From an uncultured Prevotella sp. (GTDB lineage: Bacteria; Bacteroidota; Bacteroidia; Bacteroidales; Bacteroidaceae), in assembly GCA_934254985.1 (NCBI GenBank), contig CAKQMS010000005.1:61144-125143 (forward strand): a DNA stretch of 64,000 nt, read 5' to 3'. Shown piece after piece: positions 26,378-35,612 of the stretch. Made by a program: the position numbers and the translations under genes. Within the stretch, counting starts at the first letter, position 1; each line of letters starts with the position of its first letter. The notes below the pieces were generated by a model. The model did no database searches. It saw only the letters and a list, made by a program, of their open reading frames with translations, and was not told the DNA's origin.

Positions 26378-26460
26378 AATAAATTTCAATCAAATACAGA
26401 GACAACAAGATATGATACCTTAGTCCTCTGCGAACAACCAAACAAATAGGAGACAAATTT

Positions 26461-27465
26461 ATGGAGATGAAAGAAGTTTTGAACAAGATGCTGAACCACG
26501 AGGAGCTCTCGCGCACCGAAACTCGTGATATCATTGTTGGTATTACTAAAGATGAATTTCCAACTGAGCAGATAACAGCGTTGCTTACTGGTTTGCAGAT
26601 GCGTGGTGTTACTGTTGACGAGTTGTTGGGTTTCCGTGATGGCATTTTGGCAACAGGAGTGAAAGCCATACTGGATTGCGATAAGTATATCGATGTAGTA
26701 GGTACTGGCGGTGACAGAAAGAATACTTTCAATATCTCCACAACTTCATGTTTTGTTATAGCTGGAGCTGGATATAAGGTTGCTAAGCATGGCAACTATG
26801 CTGCAACATCTGTTAGCGGTGCATCAAACGTGATTCATCATCATGGTGTGAAGTTTACTGCCGATATAGACAAATTGAATCGCAGCATCAACGAAGCAGG
26901 CATTGTATATCTCCATGCGCAGCTCTTTGCAAGTGCCATGAAGTTTGTTGGTCCTATTCGCAAGGCTTTGCAGTTCCCTACGGTTTTCAACCTTCTTGGT
27001 CCGTTGGTTAATCCATCACAGCCAAAGGCTCAGCTCCTTGGTGTTGCCAACCTTGATCAGATGCGCCTTTATCGTCAGGTATATCAGAAGTTGGGTATCG
27101 ACTATGGTATCGTAAACAGCATAGACGGATACGATGAGATAAGTCTTACTGGCGACTTCAAGGTTGCTACTAACAATTATGAACGAGTATTCTCGCCTGC
27201 CGACCTTGGTTTTGTTCCTGCTACACCAGAAGAACTTGTTGGAGGAGCCAACGAAGATGAGGCTGCAGAAATCTTTGATGCAGTATTGGAGAACAGGGCT
27301 TTGCCAGCACAGAAGAATGTAGTATTGGCAAATGCAGCCTTCGGTATACAGGTTATGGAGAAGGGACAGAAGAGCATAGAAGAATGTGTGGAAATAGCTC
27401 GCGAATCAATAGATAGCGGTAAGGCTCTCGCCACATTCCGTAAGTTTTCAGAGATAAACTCTTAG
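26461..27465 (+). CDS. trpD: anthranilate phosphoribosyltransferase
   Basis: Transfers phosphoribose from PRPP to anthranilate, the second step of tryptophan synthesis. The 334-residue protein has the family motifs GTGGD at 81-85 (PRPP binding), NTFNIST at 88-94, KHGN at 109-112, and a later GVANLDQMRLY block. It is a stand-alone TrpD without the fused TrpG domain found in enterobacteria; trpG is a separate gene at the end of this operon. It is the first structural gene, 84 bp after the attenuator terminator. The start MEMKEVLNKML fits the family N-terminus. Expression is expected to follow tryptophan supply through the leader. Confidence 0.96.
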   Translation: MEMKEVLNKMLNHEELSRTETRDIIVGITKDEFPTEQITALLTGLQMRGVTVDELLGFRDGILATGVKAILDCDKYIDVVGTGGDRKNTFNISTTSCFVIAGAGYKVAKHGNYAATSVSGASNVIHHHGVKFTADIDKLNRSINEAGIVYLHAQLFASAMKFVGPIRKALQFPTVFNLLGPLVNPSQPKAQLLGVANLDQMRLYRQVYQKLGIDYGIVNSIDGYDEISLTGDFKVATNNYERVFSPADLGFVPATPEELVGGANEDEAAEIFDAVLENRALPAQKNVVLANAAFGIQVMEKGQKSIEECVEIARESIDSGKALATFRKFSEINS

Positions 27466-27548
27466 TTATCTATAACGATTACTCTTAGTTCTCTTTAATA
27501 ATCTTGCCCCACGAAATAAAATATTCACCATTCCAAATTCTATATAAA

Positions 27549-28358
27549 ATGAAGGATATCCTTGAAGAAATAGTTGCCCATAAGCGTCAAGAACTCGAGG
27601 CTTTCAAGCAGTTCTTGCCACCACGTCAGCTATACTCGTCAGTTGAGGCTGATATGGCAAAGCGTGATGCCGAAGGTGTACCATCGATGCGTGAAGCGTT
27701 GTTAGCTTCAGATACTGGCATAATAGCAGAGTTTAAACGCAAGTCGCCTTCTAAAGGATGGATAAACAAAGATGCTAAGGCTGATGTAGTGCCATTGCAA
27801 TACCAAGAGAACGGAGCTGCAGCATTGAGTATACTCACAGACACAAATTATTTTGGAGGGTATGATGAATATATAATGTACGCGCGAGAGAGTGGGGTTA
27901 CATTACCTATATTATATAAGAACTTCGTGATCGACGAATATCAACTCTTGCAAGCTGTACATAGCGGAGCCTCGGCAGTATTGCTCATAGCTGCATGCTT
28001 AGAGAAAGATAGATGTCAGCAACTGATACAAGCTGCCCATCAACTGAAGCTTGAAGTGCTGTTGGAGATGCACAACGACCGCGACTTCGAATATGCAGAA
28101 CTTGAACCTGATATGTACGGTATCAACAATCGTAATCTTGGAACCTTCGTCACTGAGGTAGAGAATAGCTTTAGATTGGCGGAGAAGTTGCCTGAAGGAG
28201 TATGCAAGGTTAGCGAAAGTGGCTTGTCTAATGCTGCAACAATCCAGGACTTGCGAAAAGTTGGTTTCCGTGGTTTCCTTATGGGCGAACATTTCATGAA
28301 GACCGACAACCCAGGCGAGGCTTTAAAGACACTCATTGATACCATCAAAACAACATAA
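27549..28358 (+). CDS. trpC: indole-3-glycerol-phosphate synthase
   Basis: Closes the indole ring from CdRP to give indole-3-glycerol phosphate. I place the start at ATG 27549 (MKDILEEIVAHKRQEL), the conserved beginning of the family; the frame is open from 27504, but that extension reads through an A+T-rich spacer. Barrel motifs are typical: IIAEFKRKSPSKGWI, ALSILTDTNYFGG, LYKNFVIDEYQL, VLLEMHNDRDFE, YGINNRNLGTF and KVSESGLSN. It is a monofunctional enzyme; the trpF activity is a separate gene next door. The gap to trpD is 83 bp. Confidence 0.95.
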   Translation: MKDILEEIVAHKRQELEAFKQFLPPRQLYSSVEADMAKRDAEGVPSMREALLASDTGIIAEFKRKSPSKGWINKDAKADVVPLQYQENGAAALSILTDTNYFGGYDEYIMYARESGVTLPILYKNFVIDEYQLLQAVHSGASAVLLIAACLEKDRCQQLIQAAHQLKLEVLLEMHNDRDFEYAELEPDMYGINNRNLGTFVTEVENSFRLAEKLPEGVCKVSESGLSNAATIQDLRKVGFRGFLMGEHFMKTDNPGEALKTLIDTIKTT

Positions 28359-28422
28359 TTGCCAAAACTGCGTTATTATCTTAGATGAACTAAGCAACTA
28401 ATAAAAGAAAAAAGAAAAAGAT

Positions 28423-29118
28423 ATGATAATAAAGGTTTGTGGCATGCGCGATGCCGATAATATTCGTGCTGTTGTAGATGCTGGTGCTGATATGATAGGA
28501 TTGATTTTCTATCCAAAGAGTCCACGATGTGTTACCATGGTAGATTCTCGTAGCGGACTAATCCCTGACCATGTAGATAGCAATTTCGAGAAGGTTGCAA
28601 GTAACGATAAAGCCTCTTCTATAAATGATAGACCACAGTTGGTAGGAGTATTCGTTGATGATCTTCCACAGAATATCGTTACAAGAATATACAACTACGA
28701 CTTAGACTATGTGCAGTTGCATGGCGACGAGAGCCCTGTAATGATACAGAATCTAAAGGCTACTGTTGTGCCAGATATCCGAAAGGAACTAAAGGTGATT
28801 AAGGCGATAAGCATAGCTAACAAGGAAGACTTACAGAAATGCCAGCAATATGAAGGCTTGGTAGATATGTTCCTCTTCGATACCAAATGCGCAAGCGTAG
28901 GCGGAAGTGGCAAGAAGTTTGATTGGCAGATGCTACAAGCATACAATGGCAATACTCCTTTCCTGCTTAGTGGTGGCATTTCACCAGATGATGCTGAAAG
29001 CATTAAAGAGTTTCATCATCCTATGTTTGCTGGTGTCGACCTCAATAGTAAGTTTGAGATAGAACCAGGCTTTAAAGATGTTGAGAAAGTGAAGACTTTC
29101 ATATCTGAAATGAAATAA
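28423..29118 (+). CDS. trpF: phosphoribosylanthranilate isomerase
   Basis: Converts phosphoribosylanthranilate to CdRP. The start MIIKVCGMRD carries the catalytic cysteine (C6) and KVCGM motif. Further blocks are GLIFYPKSPR, VQLHGDESP and the phosphate-binding LSGGISPDDAE with AGVDLNSKFE near the end (catalytic acid D). At 231 residues it is slightly longer than most TrpF, because of an extra stretch of about 25 residues after PRCV (roughly 30-60). It lies 64 bp after trpC. The 104-bp spacer to trpA is C/A-rich and almost lacks G. Confidence 0.95.
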   Translation: MIIKVCGMRDADNIRAVVDAGADMIGLIFYPKSPRCVTMVDSRSGLIPDHVDSNFEKVASNDKASSINDRPQLVGVFVDDLPQNIVTRIYNYDLDYVQLHGDESPVMIQNLKATVVPDIRKELKVIKAISIANKEDLQKCQQYEGLVDMFLFDTKCASVGGSGKKFDWQMLQAYNGNTPFLLSGGISPDDAESIKEFHHPMFAGVDLNSKFEIEPGFKDVEKVKTFISEMK

Positions 29119-29222
29119 GCAACGCAAACATCACAGCAACGCAAACATAATAAACGACATCACAAACACCTACAACCCAAACACCTACAACACAAACATT
29201 ATCAACATAAACACCAACGATT
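29119..29222 (+). repeat. G-poor, C/A-rich spacer with short direct repeats
   Basis: From the trpF stop to the trpA start the plus strand is nearly all A and C. GCAACGCAAACAT occurs at 29119-29131 and 29136-29148. CAAACACCTACAAC occurs at 29163-29176 and 29178-29191 (15-bp period). Such unstructured C-rich, G-poor RNA resembles Rho-loading sequence. Confidence 0.7.
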
Positions 29223-29999
29223 ATGAACAAGATAAACAAACTATTCTCAGAGAATAAGGAGCGCAAGCTCTTGTCGCTATATTTCTGTGTCGGTTGTCCT
29301 ACCCTCGAAGGTACAGCCGATGTCATCCTTACCATGCAGAAACGTGGTATCGATATGATAGAAGTTGGTATTCCATTCAGCGACCCATTGGCAGATGGTC
29401 CTGTTATCCAGAGTGCAGGAACAGTGGCTTTGAAGAATGGAATGACATTAAAGCATCTGTTCGCCCAGTTGAAGTCTATCAAAGACCAAGTGCAGATACC
29501 CCTCGTTATGATGGGTTATCTAAATGTCATCATGCATTATGGCATAGAGAAGTTCTGTCAGAGTTGTGTGGAATGCGGAGTTAGTGGGATGATAATTCCC
29601 GACCTTCCTTTTGCCGACTATATGGATGTAGTGAAACCTATAGCCGACAAATATGGTCTTAGAGTGATAATGATGATTACTCCAGAGACGAGCGAAGAGC
29701 GTATCCGCTTTATCGATGATCATACCGATGGTTTTATATATATGGTTAGTTCGGCAAGCATCACAGGAGCTCAGCAGAGTTTTGATGATGCCAAGCAAGA
29801 GTATTTCCGCAGGATAAACGCCATGAACCTAAAGAATCCGAGAATGATAGGTTTTGGCATTAGCAACAAGCAAACCCTTGAGAGTGCACAGGCTAATGCT
29901 GCAGGTGCCATCATTGGTAGTAAGTTTGTTACTCTGCTCAATCAGTATAAAGATGCCGACAAGGCAATGGATGAACTATATGCAGCATTAGAGAAATAA
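29223..29999 (+). CDS. trpA: tryptophan synthase alpha subunit
   Basis: Splits indole-3-glycerol phosphate to indole and glyceraldehyde 3-phosphate; indole is channelled to the beta subunit. The 258-residue barrel has the two catalytic acids at the expected spacing: E47 (MIEVGIPFSDP) and D58 (LADGP). It also has VMMGYLNVI, GMIIPDLPFADY and the phosphate loop GFGISNKQT. Its place before trpB is normal for the pair, but the spacer to trpF is unusual in base composition. The next gene, trpB, starts 43 bp later. Confidence 0.96.
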   Translation: MNKINKLFSENKERKLLSLYFCVGCPTLEGTADVILTMQKRGIDMIEVGIPFSDPLADGPVIQSAGTVALKNGMTLKHLFAQLKSIKDQVQIPLVMMGYLNVIMHYGIEKFCQSCVECGVSGMIIPDLPFADYMDVVKPIADKYGLRVIMMITPETSEERIRFIDDHTDGFIYMVSSASITGAQQSFDDAKQEYFRRINAMNLKNPRMIGFGISNKQTLESAQANAAGAIIGSKFVTLLNQYKDADKAMDELYAALEK

Positions 30000-30042
30000 A
30001 CGTTTATCCATTCATATCTCCACAAATTAAAGAAACATAAAC

Positions 30043-31245
30043 ATGAATTACAAAGTAGACGAAAACGGATTTTTTGGCAAGTTTGGCGGTGCCTACGTGC
30101 CTGAGATATTATATAAATGTGTAACTGATTTGCAGAAAGCATACCTCCCCATAATGGAGAGTGAGGAGTTTAAGACTGAGTATCGTGCTTTGTTGCGCGA
30201 CTATGTTGGTCGTCCTTCACCTCTATATTATGCTAAGCGAATGAGCGAGAAGTATGGTTGCCAGCTCTATCTGAAGCGTGAAGACTTGAATCATACAGGT
30301 GCACATAAGATTAATAATACCGTTGGTCAGATACTCATGGCAAAGAAAATGGGCAAGACTCGTATCATTGCCGAGACAGGTGCTGGTCAGCATGGTGTTG
30401 CCACAGCTACAGTCTGCGCACTTATGAATATGGAATGTGAGATATTCATGGGTAAGACAGATGTTGAGCGCCAACATACCAACGTGGAGCGTATGAAGAT
30501 GCTTGGAGCAAAGGTTCATCCCGTCACCACAGGCAATATGACTCTTAGCGATGCATGCTCTGAAGCCATCCGCGATTGGTGTTGTCATCCTAAAGAGACT
30601 TTCTATATCGTTGGCTCTACTATGGGTCCTCACCCTTATCCTGATATCGTGGCTCGTATGCAGAGCATAATATCAGAGGAGATAAAGTGGCAGTTGGAAG
30701 AAAAGATAGGAAGAGATTATCCCGACTATCTTATAGCTTGCGTAGGTGGTGGTTCAAATGCAGCAGGAACTATATATCATTATATCGACAATGAGCGTGT
30801 GAAAATGTATCTTGCCGAGGCAGGAGGTCATGGTGTCGATACCGACTATACTGCCGCAACCATGCAATGTGGTACAGAAGGTATCATTCATGGTGCTCGC
30901 ACCCTCGTTATGCAGACCGATGATGGTCAGATAAAGGAAGCCTTTACCATTAGTGCTGGTCTCGACTATCCTGGTATTGGTCCTATGCATGCGCAGTTGG
31001 CTACCGAAGGTCGCACTCATGTTCTTGCTATCAACGACGATGAAGCTATCTATGCAGGCTACGAACTTACTCGCATGGAAGGTATCATTCCTGCCATTGA
31101 GAGTGCCCATGCTATTGCTGCATTGAAGAAGATGACATTCAAGAAAGATGATGTTGTGGTGCTGACAGTAAGTGGACGTGGCGATAAGGACGTAGAAACA
31201 TATCTCAGCCATAAGGAAATGGCTAAGGAATATGGAAACTTTTAA
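30043..31245 (+). CDS. trpB: tryptophan synthase beta subunit
   Basis: Pyridoxal-phosphate enzyme that condenses indole with serine to tryptophan. The 400-residue protein has K89 in HTGAHKINN (Schiff base with PLP), AETGAGQHGVATAT, the phosphate-binding ACVGGGSNAAG loop and TVSGRGDKDVET near the C-terminus. It is the TrpB1 type that partners TrpA. An 8-bp degenerate repeat array begins directly after the stop codon and fills much of the 76-bp spacer to trpE. In Bacteroides, as I recall, trpB opens the operon; here it is fifth. Confidence 0.97.
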   Translation: MNYKVDENGFFGKFGGAYVPEILYKCVTDLQKAYLPIMESEEFKTEYRALLRDYVGRPSPLYYAKRMSEKYGCQLYLKREDLNHTGAHKINNTVGQILMAKKMGKTRIIAETGAGQHGVATATVCALMNMECEIFMGKTDVERQHTNVERMKMLGAKVHPVTTGNMTLSDACSEAIRDWCCHPKETFYIVGSTMGPHPYPDIVARMQSIISEEIKWQLEEKIGRDYPDYLIACVGGGSNAAGTIYHYIDNERVKMYLAEAGGHGVDTDYTAATMQCGTEGIIHGARTLVMQTDDGQIKEAFTISAGLDYPGIGPMHAQLATEGRTHVLAINDDEAIYAGYELTRMEGIIPAIESAHAIAALKKMTFKKDDVVVLTVSGRGDKDVETYLSHKEMAKEYGNF

Positions 31246-31291
31246 GGGTAAAAGGGTAAAAAAGTAAAAAGGTGAAAAAGTAAAAAGGGGG
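31246..31291 (+). repeat. 8-bp degenerate tandem repeats after the trpB stop
   Basis: GGGTAAAA, GGGTAAAA, AAGTAAAA, AGGTGAAA and AAGTAAAA follow the TAA stop without a gap, then AGGGGG. It is of the same kind as the array at 8421-8491. Confidence 0.8.
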
Positions 31292-31321
31292 ACAAGTAAT
31301 TACTTTAATTGAAAGGCAACA

Positions 31322-32758
31322 ATGAACAATGCAAAATACAAATATATAACCAAGGCAAAGACCATACTTGCCGACCTATATACTCCTGTTGGCGTATATA
31401 TGCACTTGCGCGATATATATCCGCAGAGTGCATTGCTTGAGAGTTCCGACTATCATGGCAACGACAACAGTCGCTCGTTTATAGGTATCTGTCCGATAGC
31501 AAACATTAAGGTAGGACATGGAAAGATTGATATGACTTTCCCTGATGGTACACGTCAGCAATCGGATGTAGACATGTCGCAAAAGGGTAGGGCAAAGGTG
31601 TCGGTAGCTAAGGCTATCAACGACTTCATCCAGTATTTCAATGTCGAAGGCGAAGGCTCCAACTATTGCGGACTCTATGGCTATACATCCTTCAATGCAG
31701 TCCGCTATTTCGAGGATATTCCTGTCAAGGATGCAACTATGGATAAGAACGATGCACCAGATATAATGTACATACTGTATCGTGACATCTTGGTGTTCGA
31801 CCATTTCAATAATACCTTGACCCTAATCTCATTATGTCATGATGAGGCTGCGGGCGAAGCAAATATCGATGAAATAATAAAAGCCATCAACAAGCAGAAT
31901 ATAAATCCTTATGGATTTCATGCTATTGGTGAACCTACATCTACACTCACCGACGAAGAGCACAAGGCAAACATTCGACAATGTATAAAGCATTGTCTGC
32001 GTGGCGATGTGTTCCAGATAGTGATTAGTCGTAGGTTCGTGCAGAAATATGAAGGTGATGATTTCAGATTGTATCGTTCTCTAAGGAGCATCAATCCAAG
32101 TCCTTATCTCTTCTATTTCGACTTTGGCGGCTTCCGTATCTTTGGTTCAAGTCCGGAGACACACAACAGAATAGAAGGCGACAAAGCATATATCGACCCT
32201 ATTGCCGGTACTACCAAGCGTACGGGAAATATAGAGCAAGACAAGCGAAATGCAGAATTCTTGCGCAACGACCCTAAGGAGAATGCTGAACATGTGATGC
32301 TTGTAGACCTTGCACGCAATGACCTTAGTCGCAACTGTCATGATGTGCATGTAGATTTCTATAAAGATATGCAATTCTATAGCCATGTTATTCATCTTGT
32401 TAGTCGTGTGTCGGGAACCCTCGATGATAATGCTGACAAGATTAGTGCTTTTATTGACACCTTCCCTGCAGGTACTCTTAGCGGTGCGCCAAAGGTTAGG
32501 GCTATGCAGATAATAAGCGAACTCGAACCTCACAACCGTGGTGCATATGGAGGTTGTATAGGTTTTATTGGCTTGAATGGCGACCTAAACCAAGCTATTG
32601 TCATACGAACCTTTATTAGCCGTAATGGTGAGTTGTGGTTTCAAGCTGGTAGTGGTGTTGTGGCAAAGAGCAACGACCAGTATGAACTTGAAGAATGTAA
32701 CAATAAACTTGGTGCATTGGTCAAAGCTATAAAGCAGACCGACGCCATTAACTCTTAA
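31322..32758 (+). CDS. trpE: anthranilate synthase component I
   Basis: Makes anthranilate from chorismate, with ammonia from TrpG; the first committed step and usual point of feedback inhibition. The N-terminal region (residues of about 20-60, containing the LLESSDYHGNDNSRSFIG block) corresponds to the tryptophan-binding LLES site. The chorismate-binding C-terminal domain has FQIVISRRFVQ, IDPIAGTTKRTG, MLVDLARNDLSR and PAGTLSGAPKVRAM. The 478-residue length is usual. trpG follows 32 bp downstream, as expected for partners. Confidence 0.96.
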   Translation: MNNAKYKYITKAKTILADLYTPVGVYMHLRDIYPQSALLESSDYHGNDNSRSFIGICPIANIKVGHGKIDMTFPDGTRQQSDVDMSQKGRAKVSVAKAINDFIQYFNVEGEGSNYCGLYGYTSFNAVRYFEDIPVKDATMDKNDAPDIMYILYRDILVFDHFNNTLTLISLCHDEAAGEANIDEIIKAINKQNINPYGFHAIGEPTSTLTDEEHKANIRQCIKHCLRGDVFQIVISRRFVQKYEGDDFRLYRSLRSINPSPYLFYFDFGGFRIFGSSPETHNRIEGDKAYIDPIAGTTKRTGNIEQDKRNAEFLRNDPKENAEHVMLVDLARNDLSRNCHDVHVDFYKDMQFYSHVIHLVSRVSGTLDDNADKISAFIDTFPAGTLSGAPKVRAMQIISELEPHNRGAYGGCIGFIGLNGDLNQAIVIRTFISRNGELWFQAGSGVVAKSNDQYELEECNNKLGALVKAIKQTDAINS

Positions 32759-32790
32759 TCTATAATTCTAATAAAATTAAATTCTTGGAT

Positions 32791-33357
32791 ATGATCAAGA
32801 TTGTAATCATAGACAACTACGACTCGTTCACCTACAACCTTTCGCATCTTGTAAAGGAGCTTGGTGCCGATGTCACAGTATATCGCAACGACCAGTTTAA
32901 GCTCCCTGAGCTTGAGGCTTTCGATAAGATAATACTCAGCCCTGGTCCTGGCATTCCTTCAGAGGCTGGTTTGTTGCTTGATGTAATAAAGACCTATGCA
33001 GGCAAAAAGCCAATGCTCGGTGTATGTCTTGGACATCAGGCTATAGCCGAAGCCTTTGGTGGACAGCTCGAAAACCTATCAGAAGTTTATCATGGTGTGG
33101 CTACCGACTGCATACAAACTGCCGATGATGAAGTCTTTGCTGGTTTGCCAAACCGCTTTACCATTGGTCGCTATCACAGTTGGGTGGTTTCGAAGAATGG
33201 ATTCCCTGCCTGTTTGGAGGTAACAGCCGAGAGCGAAGAAGGTCAGATAATGGCTCTTCGCCATCGACAATATGATATCCATGGTATACAGTTCCATCCC
33301 GAGAGTGTGCTTACTCCTGATGGTAAGAAGATGATTGGCAACTGGCTTGCATTATAA
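32791..33357 (+). CDS. trpG: anthranilate synthase component II (glutamine amidotransferase)
   Basis: Supplies ammonia from glutamine to TrpE. I start it at ATG 32791 (MIKIVIIDNYDSFTYNL); an in-frame TTG at 32785 is less likely. The class I amidotransferase triad is present: C79 in LGVCLGHQA, and His/Glu in the FHPESVLTP motif near residues 170-175. At 188 residues it is a stand-alone TrpG, which may also serve p-aminobenzoate synthesis. It is the last gene of the operon, before a very strong terminator. Confidence 0.95.
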   Translation: MIKIVIIDNYDSFTYNLSHLVKELGADVTVYRNDQFKLPELEAFDKIILSPGPGIPSEAGLLLDVIKTYAGKKPMLGVCLGHQAIAEAFGGQLENLSEVYHGVATDCIQTADDEVFAGLPNRFTIGRYHSWVVSKNGFPACLEVTAESEEGQIMALRHRQYDIHGIQFHPESVLTPDGKKMIGNWLAL

Positions 33358-33360
33358 CAT

Positions 33361-33396
33361 AAAAGACCGAACGTAAAAAACTACGTTCGGTCTTTT
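33361..33396. terminator. bidirectional terminator ending the trp operon
   Basis: A perfect 15-bp stem (33361-33375 with 33382-33396) starts in AAAA and ends in TTTT, with an AAAAAC loop. It separates trpG (+) from the S8 protease gene (-). Confidence 0.9.
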
Positions 33397-33442
33397 ATGT
33401 TTTTATATGTATACGATTATTCTTATTGGAAAATGAATAATC

Positions 33443-35605
33443 TTATTGGCATACAAACTTATATGACTTTGTTCCTGCGCCAGTCTTTACAGAAAGGAGA
33501 TAAACACCCTTTTGCAACGACGACATTGGAATGTTTACTGTCTCGCCTGCATTTCTGCTTCCAAGGTCCTTATATATAATAAGGTGTCCCGCCATATTTG
33601 CTACTGATACTGCTGCACGAGTGTCGCGAGGGAAGTTGATAGCGATATTGTTGTTAGCCACCTTGATGCTACCATCAAATGGATATTCAATGTTCTCGCA
33701 TCCTGCAGTCTGCATCTCTATGCACTTCTTTAGTCCGTCCATGGCATTAATCTTGCCATATCCCCAGTTGTTATCTGCCTCGGTAGAAGTGAAGCTATCT
33801 TTGCGAGCTGTTGAGGCTACAATTTCGTGAAGCTGTTCTGGAGTAAGCTCTGGATAAGCCTGCAACCATGTTGCTACTATGCCAGCTACAAAAGGCGAAG
33901 CCATAGATGTACCTTGCATATAGCCATAGATATTTGTGTGGCCATACTTATCGTACCAACCATTGTCTACATACATGGCGTTGCCAGATTCATCATTTGT
34001 AGAAACTGCAGAGATGATGAAACATCCTGGAGCTGTTATCTCTGGTTTGATTCGTCCATCGGCAGTAGGACCATAACTTGAGAACGAGCTTATAGCACCA
34101 ATAGTCTCTTCGAGAGTTCCTGAGGCTGTATTTGTCTTGTATGTGTTTCGTGTGGTGTAGGCGCCAATGGTAAGTATGCGCTTACCTGTACCACCAATCT
34201 CAGCCAAGGTTGATGACTTCTCGTCTGGACCACTATATCCTTCTATATCTTTAGAGCTTAAACCTACGTAGGTGTCGTCAGCCCAAATGTTCACTCTTCC
34301 GCTATTCTTTGGAGTGATGGTGATAGCTATGTTGTAGTTGTTGCGCATATTGGTGAGCGCAGAAGTTAATACTACATGAGGTTTGCCGTTTAGAGGGCTA
34401 ATCTCAGAAGCCACCTTCCATGTTCCTGTAGCATAGCGACCGAATGATGCTTCGGTTACGCCTTCTGCTGGATATACAGTTGTTGAAACCATATCCTTCT
34501 TGTTGAAAGTGTTATAAGCAGCGAGGTCTACAGTAAACTCTGAACCAACTTCGCCCCATATCTCTATGTTGCCACCACTAGTTGTCAACGATGGACCGAG
34601 TTTGTAGTCAACAAATGTCTTCAAAGGAGCATCCTCGGCAGATGTAAAGCTGTGGTCGATATGGAACTTATCTGTACGATGGTTTCCTGCAGCACCAACG
34701 ATAAGTCGTCCTGGTCCCTGCATCTTGTCGGTCATAGTGTCGAAAGTAGTTGTTCCATCATGAGGTCCCTCGTGGTTGCCAAGACTAAGGTTTACTACAC
34801 ATGGCTTTCCTACTTCGTCGGCATAGTCGAAGATATATTTCACACCATTGCAGATATCAGCATTTGTGCATGTGTTAAGGTCCAATGCCACCAACACAAT
34901 ATCTGCATCAGGAGCATTGCCCACATAAGCACCATCTTGGAAGCTATCGCTACCAGCTGCAATACCAGCAACGTGGGTGCCATGTGAATTAACTTTGCTA
35001 TCGCCTTGCGACTCCATGATAAGTTCAGGAGTGTTTAGCTCTATGCCATAGCCATATTTCTCTGGTGCTTTAGCACCTTCGAGCTTTGTGGTTCCTTGTT
35101 CCCATATCTTCTTGATGCGGAATGTGCCATCTTCAGGGTTACGGAATGCTGCATGCAGATAGTCGAAGCCTGCATCAACAATACCAACTACCACACCCTT
35201 GCCTGTATATGGCTGTGGCAACGAAATACCCTTATGAATATCATCAGTTCCTGCTTCTTTGCGAGCCACGTCAAGCATCTGCTGTACACCCGATGAGAGT
35301 TGAATATATTCCACTCCCTCTTTACCTGCCAACGCCTTTAACTCGTTTAATGATAGTCTGACGGTAGCGGTATTGCCATCTTCTGCTATAGGCATCAAGC
35401 CAAGCTCTTGCCACGAAGTGATGTTCTCGTTTATGGTTACGTAGGCGCTTACCTTTTTATTGTCCACGCCTTGCGCCTTAGCCTTCTTCATGCCATTGCC
35501 ACTTATGGTAATGGCAGCCTTAGGTGACAAAGTCCCTTGTCCCCACATAGTGGTGGGAACGAGGGACACTGCTATACCTATTATATATATATATGATTTT
35601 CTCAT
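33443..35605 (-). CDS. secreted S8 (subtilisin-like) serine protease with T9SS-like C-terminus
   Basis: A 720-residue exported protease (signal peptide to MWGQG, about residue 23). The subtilase triad is complete: D144 (GIVDAGFDY), H208 (NSHGTHVAG), S567 (GTSMASPFVAG), with the oxyanion N308 (VGAAGNHR). A beta-rich insertion occupies about 325-450, between the oxyanion Asn and Ser regions. The last 80 residues form an Ig-like domain ending in LQKGVYLLSVKTGAGTKSYKF, which fits a type A T9SS sorting domain, so it should be secreted by type IX and anchored or released. The start lies only 7 bp after the stop of the Omp28-like gene, so the two form an operon. Confidence 0.92.
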   Translation of the reverse strand: MRKSYIYIIGIAVSLVPTTMWGQGTLSPKAAITISGNGMKKAKAQGVDNKKVSAYVTINENITSWQELGLMPIAEDGNTATVRLSLNELKALAGKEGVEYIQLSSGVQQMLDVARKEAGTDDIHKGISLPQPYTGKGVVVGIVDAGFDYLHAAFRNPEDGTFRIKKIWEQGTTKLEGAKAPEKYGYGIELNTPELIMESQGDSKVNSHGTHVAGIAAGSDSFQDGAYVGNAPDADIVLVALDLNTCTNADICNGVKYIFDYADEVGKPCVVNLSLGNHEGPHDGTTTFDTMTDKMQGPGRLIVGAAGNHRTDKFHIDHSFTSAEDAPLKTFVDYKLGPSLTTSGGNIEIWGEVGSEFTVDLAAYNTFNKKDMVSTTVYPAEGVTEASFGRYATGTWKVASEISPLNGKPHVVLTSALTNMRNNYNIAITITPKNSGRVNIWADDTYVGLSSKDIEGYSGPDEKSSTLAEIGGTGKRILTIGAYTTRNTYKTNTASGTLEETIGAISSFSSYGPTADGRIKPEITAPGCFIISAVSTNDESGNAMYVDNGWYDKYGHTNIYGYMQGTSMASPFVAGIVATWLQAYPELTPEQLHEIVASTARKDSFTSTEADNNWGYGKINAMDGLKKCIEMQTAGCENIEYPFDGSIKVANNNIAINFPRDTRAAVSVANMAGHLIIYKDLGSRNAGETVNIPMSSLQKGVYLLSVKTGAGTKSYKFVCQ

Positions 35606-35612
35606 GTTGTTA

